A DNA stretch of 64,000 nucleotides from CAIKZZ01 sp035604595. Lineage in GTDB: Bacteria; Pseudomonadota; Gammaproteobacteria; Steroidobacterales; Steroidobacteraceae. Under the pieces are notes generated by a model. The model ran no database searches and was not told the DNA's origin. It was given only the letters and a program-made list of their open reading frames with translations. Positions 29,963 through 38,290 of the stretch are shown here, piece after piece; position 1 is the stretch's first letter; each line of letters starts with the position of its first letter. The translations under genes were made by a program, and so were the position numbers. Location: positions 41,525 through 105,524 of the forward strand of contig DATNIE010000026.1 of the NCBI GenBank assembly GCA_035604595.1, read 5' to 3'.

Positions 29963-31183
29963 TCAGATGACCGAGCCGAGCTTGAAGATCGGCAGGTACA
30001 TCGCAACCACGAGCCCGCCCACCAGCACGCCGAGGATCACCATGATCAGCGGCTCGAGCAGGCTCGACATGGCGTCAACCGCAGAGTCGACCTCGAGTTC
30101 GTAGAACTCGGCCACCTTGGCGGACATCTGGTCGAGCGAACCGGACTCCTCGCCGACGGCGATCATCTGGTTGACCATGTTGGGAAACAGGCCCGTGTTC
30201 TCCATCGCGCGCTGCAGGCGCTGGCCCGTCGCGACCTCGTCCTTCATGCGCATCACGGCGTTCTCGTAGACGATGTTGCCGGTGGCGCCCGCGACCGAGC
30301 CGAGAGCCTCGACGAGCGGCACGCCGGCCGCGAAGGTCGTCGACAGCGTCCGCGAGTAGCGCGCGATCGCCGCCTTCACCAGGATCGGTCCGACGACCGG
30401 CATCTTCAGCATGATGCGGTCGACCCACTCGCGCATCGCGCGCGAGCGCTTGTGGAAATAGAACAAGGCGTAGATGCCGCCGCCTGCGACTATACCCAGC
30501 ATCCACCCCTTGGATTGCACGAACCGCGACAGGTTGACGACCATCTGTGTGAAGGCCGGAAGATCTGCGCCGAAGCCTTTGAACAGGGTCTCGAACTGCG
30601 GGATCACGAACACCAGCAGGATGATCGTGACGATCACCGCGACCGCGAGCACGGCAGCGGGGTAGAACAGCGCCTTCTTGATCTTTTTCTTGACGGCCTC
30701 GGTCTTTTCCTTGTAGGTCGCTATCTTGTCGAGCAGATTCTCGAGTGCGCCGGCCTGCTCGCCCGCCTCGACCAGATTGACCGCCAGGTCGTCGAAGTAC
30801 AGCGGGTGTTTGGCGAGCGTCTCGTGCAGCGAGGAGCCGCCCTCGATCTGCGACTTGATGTCGAGGATCAGCTTCTGCATCGACGGCTTCTCGTGGCCGG
30901 TACCGACGATCTCGAAGGCCTGGACCATCGGAATGCCCGCCGACAGCATGGTCGCGAGCTGACGGAAGAAGATCGCGATGTCGCCGGGAGTCGGCTTCTT
31001 GCCCGACCTGAAGGCGTTGCTCTGCTTCCTGACCTTGGTCGCGACGACGCCCTGGCGGCGCAGTTCAGCGCGCAGCGCCTGCTCGTTCGCGGCGAGGCTC
31101 TTGCCGGTAACCCGGTTGCCCTTGCGATCCTTTCCCTCCCAGCGGAAGGGGATGTCTTTGGCTATGGTCGCGCTCTGTGCCAT
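29963..31183 (-). CDS. pilC: Type IV pilus inner-membrane platform protein PilC
   Basis: PilC is the polytopic platform that couples the assembly ATPase to pilin insertion. The 406 residues contain two T2SSF repeats: the first starts near FFRQLATMLSAGIPMVQAFEI and the second near RYSRTLSTTFAAGVPLVEAL. Three membrane segments lie at about 175, 225 and 380. The C-terminus (LGVLVGGLVVAMYLPIFKL) is typical. It is 35 bases downstream of pilB. Confidence 0.96.
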   Translation of the reverse strand: MAQSATIAKDIPFRWEGKDRKGNRVTGKSLAANEQALRAELRRQGVVATKVRKQSNAFRSGKKPTPGDIAIFFRQLATMLSAGIPMVQAFEIVGTGHEKPSMQKLILDIKSQIEGGSSLHETLAKHPLYFDDLAVNLVEAGEQAGALENLLDKIATYKEKTEAVKKKIKKALFYPAAVLAVAVIVTIILLVFVIPQFETLFKGFGADLPAFTQMVVNLSRFVQSKGWMLGIVAGGGIYALFYFHKRSRAMREWVDRIMLKMPVVGPILVKAAIARYSRTLSTTFAAGVPLVEALGSVAGATGNIVYENAVMRMKDEVATGQRLQRAMENTGLFPNMVNQMIAVGEESGSLDQMSAKVAEFYELEVDSAVDAMSSLLEPLIMVILGVLVGGLVVAMYLPIFKLGSVI

Positions 31184-31218
31184 CTCGCTAGGCTCCCTGG
31201 ATCGTCAGCGGCATTCGC

Positions 31219-32967
31219 TCACTCGATCGTGATGTTGTTGACTTCTTCCAGGCTCGTCAGGCCGTCCTTGACCTTCTTCAGACCCGATGTGCGCAGATCC
31301 CACACTCCCTCTTTCTTGGCCTCGTCATTGATGGTGATGGCATTGCCGCCCTCCATGATGAGGCGGCCGATCGTCTCGGTCACGGGCAGGACCTGATAGA
31401 TGCCGCTGCGCCCCTTGTAGCCGTCGGTGCATTGTCCGCAGCCTTTCGGGCCGAACAGCTTCAGGCCGGCGGCGACGTCCTCCTCGCGGAAACCCTCCTT
31501 GAGGAGCGCCTCCTGGGGGATGTCGAGCGGCTGCTTGCAGTGGTTGCACAGCCGGCGAACGAGGCGCTGCGCAATCACGAGGCTCACAGAGGTCGCGATC
31601 GCGTACGGCTTGACGCCCATGTCGACGAGGCGCGTCAATGTCTGCGGCGCGTCATTGGTGTGGAGGGTCGAGAGCACCAAGTGGCCGGTCTGCGCTGCCT
31701 TGATTGCGATCTCGGCGGTCTCGAGGTCACGCACCTCGCCGACCATCACGACGTCAGGGTCCTGGCGCAGAAAGGCGCGCAGTGCCGCCGCGAACGTGAG
31801 CCCCACCTTCGGGTTGACGTTGACCTGGTTGACCCCCGCCAGCACGATTTCCACCGGATCCTCGGCCGTCGAAATGTTGGTGTCCTCGAGGTTGAGGATA
31901 TTGAGGCCAGTGTACAGCGAGACGGTCTTGCCCGAACCGGTCGGCCCGGTGACAAGGATCATGCCCTGCGGCTTCTTCAGGTACTTGACGTAGAGGTCCT
32001 TCTGCAGGGGCTCGTAGCCGAGTGAATCAATACCGAGCATCGCGCTCGATGCATCGAGAATACGCATCACGCTCTTTTCGCCGAACAGCGTGGGGCAGGT
32101 GCTGACGCGAAAATCGATTGAGCGGTTCTTCGAGAGCCGCATCTTGATGCGGCCGTCCTGCGGCACACGGCGCTCGGCGATGTCGAGTCGCGCCATCACT
32201 TTGATCCGGGCAGAGATCTTCTGCGCCAGCTGCACCGGCGGCACGGCCACTTCCTTCAGCACGCCGTCGACGCGCTGCCGGACGCGATAGGACTTTTCAT
32301 ACGGCTCGAAATGGATGTCCGATGCGCCCTTCTTGATGGCGTCCAGCATGACCTTGTTGACGAAGCGGACGATCGGCGCGTCCTCGACGTCATCGCGGGT
32401 GACCGCGGCCGCTTCGCCGTCCTCGTCATCGCCCGTGACATCGAGCAGTTCGATGTCGAAATCATCATCGCCCAAGGTCGGGATCGTGGTGTCGACCTGC
32501 TCGAGCGTCTTGGCGAGGGTCTTCTGGAGCTTGTCCTCCTCGACGACGACCGGCTCGACGTGCATCGAGGTCGAGAAGCGGATCTCGTCGATGCCGTGCA
32601 GGTTGGTCGGGTCCGAGATCGCGACGAACAGCCGCCGGCCGCGCTTCATCAGCGGGATGACGTGGTGCTTCATCAGCAGCTTGTCGCTGACCATCCTCAC
32701 GACGTCGAGGTCCATCTGGGCGGCGTCGAGGTCGAGCAGCGGGACCCCGAACATCTGCGAGGCGGTGATCGCGATTTCGCGCGCCTCGACGATGCTCTTG
32801 CTGACGAGGTAGGACACGAGGTTCTGGCGCGCGTCCTTGGCGGCACGCTGCGCGTCCGCCATGGCCGCCTCGTCGAGCAGGCCGTCCTGCACAAGCTTTT
32901 CGGGCAGCCCGATGTTGCTGGCGCCACGGCTGGCGGCGCCGGCAACGGACAATGCGTTGTCGCTCAT
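31219..32967 (-). CDS. pilB: Type IV pilus extension ATPase PilB
   Basis: PilB is the hexameric ATPase that powers pilus extension. The 582 residues have an N-terminal MshEN-like region, Walker A GPTGSGKTVSLYTGL, an Asp box, Walker B (FLRQDPDVVMVGEVRD), a His box and a tetracysteine zinc motif (CNHC and CGQC). Some MshEN domains bind c-di-GMP; whether this one does needs a motif check. The pilB-pilC-pilD order is conserved, with pilA placed upstream of pilB on the same strand. Confidence 0.96.
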   Translation of the reverse strand: MSDNALSVAGAASRGASNIGLPEKLVQDGLLDEAAMADAQRAAKDARQNLVSYLVSKSIVEAREIAITASQMFGVPLLDLDAAQMDLDVVRMVSDKLLMKHHVIPLMKRGRRLFVAISDPTNLHGIDEIRFSTSMHVEPVVVEEDKLQKTLAKTLEQVDTTIPTLGDDDFDIELLDVTGDDEDGEAAAVTRDDVEDAPIVRFVNKVMLDAIKKGASDIHFEPYEKSYRVRQRVDGVLKEVAVPPVQLAQKISARIKVMARLDIAERRVPQDGRIKMRLSKNRSIDFRVSTCPTLFGEKSVMRILDASSAMLGIDSLGYEPLQKDLYVKYLKKPQGMILVTGPTGSGKTVSLYTGLNILNLEDTNISTAEDPVEIVLAGVNQVNVNPKVGLTFAAALRAFLRQDPDVVMVGEVRDLETAEIAIKAAQTGHLVLSTLHTNDAPQTLTRLVDMGVKPYAIATSVSLVIAQRLVRRLCNHCKQPLDIPQEALLKEGFREEDVAAGLKLFGPKGCGQCTDGYKGRSGIYQVLPVTETIGRLIMEGGNAITINDEAKKEGVWDLRTSGLKKVKDGLTSLEEVNNITIE

Positions 32968-32997
32968 GCGCTTATGTGGCCTGGCGGCAGAGAACCC

Positions 32998-33025
32998 ATA
33001 CTACTGGACCTGCGCGGATAGACAA
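32998..33025 (-). promoter_or_regulatory. Putative sigma-70 promoter of pilBCD
   Basis: On the minus strand TTGTCT (33025-33020) and TAGTAT (33003-32998) are 16 bases apart. The start would fall near 32991, about 24 bases before pilB. This would separate pilB expression from the sigma-54 pilA promoter, and a strong terminator lies between the two genes. Confidence 0.45.
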
Positions 33026-33133
33026 TTGTTAAGTCTAGCCCATAGTCGCACATCTGGTTCACCCGCCGGTGTGACCCAACTCACGGCCGTCGGCCGGGCT
33101 CCGCGGGGTGCGCCCGGGGCAGCGCCCGGCCGC

Positions 33134-33163
33134 AAAAAAAAGGGGCCCCGGTTGGGGCCCCTT
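33134..33163 (-). terminator. Intrinsic terminator of pilA
   Basis: On the minus strand AAGGGGCCCC pairs perfectly with GGGGCCCCTT across a four-base loop, followed by a run of T (7 A on the plus strand). This is the clearest Rho-independent terminator in the window and sits 40 bases after the pilA stop. Confidence 0.95.
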
Positions 33164-33202
33164 CTGCAGCCGCCGCCGAAGCGGTGGCTTATGCGGCCAG
33201 TA

Positions 33203-33709
33203 CTAGCGGCAGGAAGCCGGCAGCCACTGCGCGTTCGTGATCGTCGTCGGATTCGCAACCGGCGGCGTGACGGCTGTCGCAGGGACCGCAGCATTGCCGC
33301 ACACCCAGATAATATCCTGGTTGGACGACAGGCCGGGACCGATACCAAGGATCAGGCCACTCAGATTCACGTTCGCCTGGGGGCCATTCGCTCCACCATA
33401 GGTGACGGTTATGACGCCGCCAGATCCCAGCGTGACCGTCCCGTACTTACCAGCCGGGGAAGCGACGAAGCCGAGGCCGCCAACGCTCGAATGGGACGTA
33501 ATGCCGGCGACCGGCCAGGCGCCGTTCTGGCTGTAATAGTCGGCGATCGCCGTCTTGACGCCCGTTGCCAGGCTCAAGCCTTCCGTCACCTGAGAGCGAA
33601 TTACGTAGTTCTGATAGGCCGGCAGCGCGATCGCCGCCAGGATGCCGATGATGGCGATCACGATCATCAATTCGATGAGCGTGAAGCCCTTCTGGATATG
33701 CTTGCGCAT
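33203..33709 (-). CDS. pilA: Type IV major pilin PilA
   Basis: PilA is the pilus subunit. The 168 residues begin with a short basic leader cut after G8, giving mature FTLIE with the conserved Glu at mature position 5, then a hydrophobic helix (LMIVIAIIGILAAIALPAYQ). Two cysteines, C137 and C167, probably form the C-terminal disulfide loop. AGGAG lies 6 bases before the ATG. It has a sigma-54 promoter upstream, a strong terminator downstream, and the pilRS regulators next door. Confidence 0.96.
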   Translation of the reverse strand: MRKHIQKGFTLIELMIVIAIIGILAAIALPAYQNYVIRSQVTEGLSLATGVKTAIADYYSQNGAWPVAGITSHSSVGGLGFVASPAGKYGTVTLGSGGVITVTYGGANGPQANVNLSGLILGIGPGLSSNQDIIWVCGNAAVPATAVTPPVANPTTITNAQWLPASCR

Positions 33710-33785
33710 GAAAAACTCCTGTGTACCAACAATGCGTCAGAGACGCGGATGCAGAACGGAATTCCGTTCCTTGACCTGTTTCGAA

Positions 33786-33800
33786 GCAAGACGCGTGCCA
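33786..33800 (-). promoter_or_regulatory. Sigma-54 (RpoN) promoter of pilA
   Basis: On the minus strand TGGCAC (33800-33795), five bases and TTGC (33789-33786) match the RpoN consensus exactly, with the -24 GG and -12 GC correctly spaced. The start should fall near 33774, about 65 bases before pilA. PilR, an RpoN activator, is encoded just upstream, so PilRS control of pilA is very likely. A CTGTC element (33890-33886) further upstream could be part of a PilR site; that is speculative. Confidence 0.9.
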
Positions 33801-33968
33801 GATCGGGCGGCCAATTGATAAGAGATTGATTTTAATCGAAAACTCTGCCAATCGGGAGGGCTCGCGACGGGCGCCGTCCGGCTGCGACAGGAGCCGCCGC
33901 GTCGTAAAGTGACGTGCCGCGTCAGCCACCGTTGCCCGCCGGACACACAGCGGGCTCCTCCGGGGCCG

Positions 33969-35309
33969 TTACTCGATGCCCAGTTTCTTGATCCGGTAGC
34001 GCAGCGCGCGAAACGTGATCCCGAGGACCTTCGCCGCGGCGGTCTTGTTGTAACGCGTCTGCTCGAGCGCCTTGAGGATCGCATCGCGCTCGATATGCTC
34101 GACCTGAGCATCGAGCGCCCCCTCGCCAAGGTCGACCGGCCCCACGGGGGCGGCCGGCCCCGCGCGGACCGCGATATCGGCCGGCGTGATCCGCCCGTCG
34201 GCGCACAGCGTCAGCGCCCGCTCGAGGATGTTCTCGAGCTCGCGCACGTTCCCCGGATAGTGATAGCCGACGAGAATCTTCATTGCCTCGGGCGTGATCT
34301 CCGGCACCGCGAGCTTCGAGCGGCGCGCGAGGCGAGCGAGAATGGCGCGGGCCAGATCCGGCACGTCCTCGAGCCGGGCCCGCAGCGGCGGCACGTGGAT
34401 CTCGATGACGTTGACCCGGTAGTACAGGTCCTCGCGAAAGCGGCCGTCGGCGACGAGTGCGGCCAGGTCCTTGTGGGTTGCCGACAGGATCCGCACGTCG
34501 ACCGGCACCTCGCGGGATTCCCCGACCGGTCGGACGGTTTTCTCCTGGATCAGTCGCAGCAGCTTCACCTGCATGTGCAGCGGCAGGTCGGCCACCTCGT
34601 CGAGAAACAGCGTGCCGCCCTCGGCGGTCTGCACGAGCCCCGGCTTGTCAGCCACCGCGCCGGTGAAACTGCCGCGCTTGTGACCAAACAGCTCGCTCTC
34701 CATCAGTTCGGTCGGGATCGCGCCGCAGTTCACCGGCACGAATGGCCCGTCGCGGCGGGCGCCCGATTCGTGGATCAGTTGCGCGACCAGCTCCTTGCCG
34801 GTGCCCGACTCGCCGGCGATGTGTACCGGGGCCTGGCTGCGGGCGACGCGCGCGATCAGCTCGCGCAGCTCCTCCATCGCCGCCGACCGGCCGAGCAGGC
34901 GCGGCGCCACGACGACGCCCGTCTCATCCCCGATGTCACGACCGGCGAGCTTGATCGCCTGGGCGACCAGCTTGCGCAGGTCCGCAAGGTCGAGCGGCTT
35001 GGAGACGAAGTCGAAGGCGCCGAGCTTGAGGGCCTTGACGGCGCTCTCGACATTACCGTGGGCGCTGATCACCGCGACCGGGAGCTCCGGCCGGTGGGTC
35101 TGCAGCCAGTCGACCAGCGTCAGCCCGTTGCCGTCCGGCAGCTGCATGTCCGTCAGACACAGGTCGAAGTGCCCGTCCTTCAGCGCCGCCTGGGCACTGG
35201 CGATGTCGGCCACCGAGCGGGACTCGATCGACATGCGCCCCAGGGTGATCGACAGCAGTTCGCACAGGTCCGGCTCGTCGTCGACGATCAGCACGACCGG
35301 CTTAGCCAT
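33969..35309 (-). CDS. pilR: Sigma-54-dependent response regulator PilR
   Basis: PilR activates pilA transcription with RpoN. The 446 residues contain a receiver domain with phospho-acceptor D54, an AAA+ domain with Walker A GESGTGKE, the sigma-54 contact loop GSFTGA (the common serine variant of GAFTGA), and a Fis-type helix-turn-helix at the end (NKTAAAKVLGITFRALRYRIKKLG). The ATG at 35309 overlaps the end of pilS by 8 bases. Confidence 0.96.
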   Translation of the reverse strand: MAKPVVLIVDDEPDLCELLSITLGRMSIESRSVADIASAQAALKDGHFDLCLTDMQLPDGNGLTLVDWLQTHRPELPVAVISAHGNVESAVKALKLGAFDFVSKPLDLADLRKLVAQAIKLAGRDIGDETGVVVAPRLLGRSAAMEELRELIARVARSQAPVHIAGESGTGKELVAQLIHESGARRDGPFVPVNCGAIPTELMESELFGHKRGSFTGAVADKPGLVQTAEGGTLFLDEVADLPLHMQVKLLRLIQEKTVRPVGESREVPVDVRILSATHKDLAALVADGRFREDLYYRVNVIEIHVPPLRARLEDVPDLARAILARLARRSKLAVPEITPEAMKILVGYHYPGNVRELENILERALTLCADGRITPADIAVRAGPAAPVGPVDLGEGALDAQVEHIERDAILKALEQTRYNKTAAAKVLGITFRALRYRIKKLGIE

Positions 35310-36933
35310 CGGCGCGGCCCTGCCAGCGCATCGGGTCGGCGAACACCACCCGGAAAATGCTGCCGCCGCCCGCACGCGGCTCGTAGAGCAGCAGCGCGCC
35401 GTTGCGATGCGCGAGCTCGCGCGAGATGAACAGCCCAAGCCCCGTGCCGCCACGGCGCTGCGTGAAGAACGGCTCGAAGATCCGTTCGGCCGCGGCGTCG
35501 GCGATCCCGGGACCACGATCCGCGACCTCGAGAAACGGACGGCCGGTCGTCTGCAGCCGCGCGATCACCACCTCGACGGGCGGTGCCCCGGGCATCTCGG
35601 CGCTGTGGCGGACCGCGTTGTCGCACAGGTTCCAGACGATCTGCCGCAGGTGCGTCGGGTCGACCCGCACGTCGATGTCCGGGCTCGGCAGCACGGCCCG
35701 GATCCGTCCTGCCGGCAGCTGCAGCGTGTCGCGGAACTCGCCGAGGAACTGACCGAGCCACTCGCCGACCCGCACCCGCTCCGGGCGCGTGCCTTCGCTG
35801 CGCGACAGCTGCAGGATGTTCGCGACGATGGTGCTGACGCGCTCGGCATTGGTGGTCATGATCTCGGCCAGGCGCTTTTCCGTGTCCCCGAGGGCGGCGC
35901 TCTCGGCGAGCAGCTGGGCGGCGTGGCTCATCGCGCCGACCGGGTTGCGGATCTCGTGGGCGATGCTCGCCGAGAGCCGTCCGAGCGCCGCGAGCTTCGT
36001 TTGCTGCACGCGCTCGGCGAGCTGGCTCGTATCGTCGAGGAACGCGATCAGCGGCGTCGGGCGATGCCTGCCGAGCGCGGCGAAGTGGGCTTCGACCTCG
36101 CGGCTGCCGTCCGCTGCGACGAACGTGGCATTCTCGGCCGAGGTGCCCTCGGGGCGGCGGCGCCAGCTTTCGACGTGGTACAGCAGCCGCGGGCAGATCT
36201 CGCCGAGCAGCTCGCCCGGCCGCGCCTCCGGCCCGAGCAGCTGCCGGGCAGAGTCGTTGATCAGACGGATCCGATCCTCTGCGTCCACGACGACGATGCT
36301 CTCGCGAAGGTGCTGGACAATGTACTCGGACAGCTGCGCGAGGTTCGCGACGTCTATTTCGCGCTGGCGGACGACCGCCTCGGTCTCGCGCAGGCGCAGC
36401 GCCATGAAGCTGCCGCCGGCCGCCACCAGAAACAGCACGGCCCCGTAGTAGCCCGCCTGCACGAAGCCGACCGGGCTCACCCCATCGAGCAGCACCGCCG
36501 CACCCTGTTGCGCGAGCAGCGCCAATACCGCCGCAGCCGCCGTGACCATGGCACCGCGAGGGAAGGCGATCACCGACAGCCCGCCGACCGGCACGATCAG
36601 CAGGATGCCGAGTCCGCTGTCGGCGCCGCCGCTCGCATACACGACGAGGCTCAGCGTCGCGATGTCGACGATGACCGGAAGGTACGCATGCCACACCGCC
36701 GTTCGAGTGCGGCGTTTGAGCAGCACGATCAGGCCGACGCCGATCAGGAAATAGCCGTACAGCGCCGCCCGGAACAGGCCCGGATGCGCGTCTCCGACCA
36801 GGTGGGGCTGGCCGGCAATCGCGAACATGAGGACCAGCACCAGCGGGACGAGCAGCCGGAACAGGTTGAGGAGCCCGAGCACACGCCAGGACAGTTCCGA
36901 GGTGTCGTGCATGGCGCGCAGGCTATGCTGCAT
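35302..36933 (-). CDS. pilS: Sensor histidine kinase PilS
   Basis: PilS phosphorylates PilR; in Pseudomonas it senses pilin in the membrane. The 543 residues from ATG 36933 have about six membrane segments in the first 180, a PAS domain at about 200-310, the phospho-acceptor H326 in SIAHEIRNP, and the ATPase motifs NLCDNAVRHS, DRGPGI and GGTGLGLFIS. GAGG precedes the start. It is divergent from sucC. Confidence 0.94.
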   Translation of the reverse strand: MQHSLRAMHDTSELSWRVLGLLNLFRLLVPLVLVLMFAIAGQPHLVGDAHPGLFRAALYGYFLIGVGLIVLLKRRTRTAVWHAYLPVIVDIATLSLVVYASGGADSGLGILLIVPVGGLSVIAFPRGAMVTAAAAVLALLAQQGAAVLLDGVSPVGFVQAGYYGAVLFLVAAGGSFMALRLRETEAVVRQREIDVANLAQLSEYIVQHLRESIVVVDAEDRIRLINDSARQLLGPEARPGELLGEICPRLLYHVESWRRRPEGTSAENATFVAADGSREVEAHFAALGRHRPTPLIAFLDDTSQLAERVQQTKLAALGRLSASIAHEIRNPVGAMSHAAQLLAESAALGDTEKRLAEIMTTNAERVSTIVANILQLSRSEGTRPERVRVGEWLGQFLGEFRDTLQLPAGRIRAVLPSPDIDVRVDPTHLRQIVWNLCDNAVRHSAEMPGAPPVEVVIARLQTTGRPFLEVADRGPGIADAAAERIFEPFFTQRRGGTGLGLFISRELAHRNGALLLYEPRAGGGSIFRVVFADPMRWQGRADG

Positions 36934-36979
36934 GGGCCGTTCCTCTGCCGCGGCTCGCGCACGGGGCGCGACGGCCACG

Positions 36980-36988
36980 AATGTAGCA
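36980..36988 (-). promoter_or_regulatory. Putative extended -10 promoter of pilSR
   Basis: On the minus strand TGCTACATT forms an extended -10 element ending at 36980, placing the start near 36973, about 40 bases before pilS. No convincing -35 hexamer is visible. Confidence 0.35.
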
Positions 36989-37031
36989 TCGTTCCAGGGA
37001 GCACGACCGTGCGGTCGCGCACGCGGCTCCT

Positions 37032-37061
37032 TTGCTTCTGCCGCGGTGCTTCGCGCAGAAT
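37032..37061 (+). promoter_or_regulatory. Putative promoter of sucCD
   Basis: TTGCTT (37032-37037) and CAGAAT (37056-37061) are 18 bases apart in the pilS-sucC divergent region. The start would lie about 40 bases before sucC. Confidence 0.35.
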
Positions 37062-37108
37062 ACCGTCGGCGTCGAGGGCGGGGAGGCGCGACGGCGGCGC
37101 GCACGACG

Positions 37109-38290
37109 ATGAACTTGCACGAATTCCAGGCGAAGGAGCTGTTCCGGCGCTACGGCATCGCGGTCCCAGAGGGTCGCGTGGCGAGCACCGGCGCCGAGGC
37201 GGTCGCGGCCGCCGAGGCGCTCGGCGGCAACCTGTGGGTCGTCAAGGCGCAGGTGCACGCGGGCGGGCGCGGCAAGGCCGGTGGCGTCAAGCTGTGCCGC
37301 AGCGTAGAGGAGGTGCGCGCGGCGTCCGACGCGCTGCTCGGCACGCGCCTCGTAACCAAGCAGACCGGCCCCGACGGGCTGCCGATCCACCAGGTCTACG
37401 TGGAGGTCGGCTCGCCAATCGCGCGCGAGCTGTATCTGAGCTTGCTGCTCAATCGCGACCGCAGCCGCCTCGCGTTCATCGCCTCGGCGGCTGGCGGCAT
37501 GGACATCGAGGAGGTCGCGGCGCGAACTCCCGATCGGATCCTGCGGGTCGAGATCCACCCGGCCGCGGGCCTTGCCGGCTACCAGTGCCGCCTGCTGGCC
37601 TTCGGTCTGGGTCTCACCGGGGCCCAGATCGCGCAGTTCGAGACGATTGCCCGTGGCATCTACAAGCTGTACGTCGACAACGATTGCAGCCTCGTCGAGG
37701 TGAACCCGCTGATCGTCACCAAGGATGGCGTCGTGCTCGCGCTCGACGCCAAGATCAACATCGACCCCAACGCCGTGTTCCGCCAGCCATCCATCGCGAA
37801 CTACCGCGACCCGTCGCAGGAAGATCCGATGGAGCGCGAGGCCTCCGAACACGACCTCAATTACGTCTCGCTCGACGGCGATATCGCCTGCATGGTCAAC
37901 GGTGCCGGGCTCGCCATGGCGACCATGGACCTGATCAAGCTGCACGGGGGCCAGCCGGCGAACTTTCTCGACGTCGGCGGCGGCGCGACGCCGGAGCGCG
38001 TGACGGCCGCCTTCAAGCTGATCCTGTCGAACGTAAGGGTGCGTGCAATCCTGGTCAACATCTTCGGTGGCATCGTGCGCTGCGACATCATCGCCGAAGG
38101 CGTGATCGCCGCCGTCAAGACCACGGGCGTCACGGTGCCGGTGATCGTGCGCCTAGAGGGTACCAACGCCGACGTCGCGCGCCAGCAGCTTGCGAACAGC
38201 GGGCTCGCGATCACCCCGGCGAGCGATCTCGCTGACGCTGCGAGTAAGGCCGTGCGGCTTGCGGCCGGCCGCCAGGGTCAAGCGGCATGA
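37109..38290 (+). CDS. sucC: Succinyl-CoA ligase (ADP-forming) beta subunit SucC
   Basis: SucC is the nucleotide-binding beta subunit of succinyl-CoA synthetase in the TCA cycle. The 393 residues start MNLHEFQAKELFRRYGI, with the ATP-grasp region VVKAQVHAGGRGKAGGVKL, EVNPLIV, DAKINIDPNA, and the GGGATPERV and NIFGGIVRCD motifs. The stop overlaps sucD as ATGA. Placement beside pilS, instead of in a sdh-suc operon, matches the xanthomonad arrangement. Confidence 0.97.
   Translation: MNLHEFQAKELFRRYGIAVPEGRVASTGAEAVAAAEALGGNLWVVKAQVHAGGRGKAGGVKLCRSVEEVRAASDALLGTRLVTKQTGPDGLPIHQVYVEVGSPIARELYLSLLLNRDRSRLAFIASAAGGMDIEEVAARTPDRILRVEIHPAAGLAGYQCRLLAFGLGLTGAQIAQFETIARGIYKLYVDNDCSLVEVNPLIVTKDGVVLALDAKINIDPNAVFRQPSIANYRDPSQEDPMEREASEHDLNYVSLDGDIACMVNGAGLAMATMDLIKLHGGQPANFLDVGGGATPERVTAAFKLILSNVRVRAILVNIFGGIVRCDIIAEGVIAAVKTTGVTVPVIVRLEGTNADVARQQLANSGLAITPASDLADAASKAVRLAAGRQGQAA

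Noticed and set aside
28742..31396. 884-codon frame opposite coaE, pilD and pilC
   Set aside because: Spans three real genes on the other strand and has the Arg/Asp/His-rich composition of antisense translation.
34795..38235. Very long open frame (1146 codons) on the plus strand opposite pilR and pilS
   Set aside because: It lies antisense to two clearly real genes and out of frame with sucC; its protein is Arg/Ala/His-rich with no motif. High GC makes long antisense frames common.
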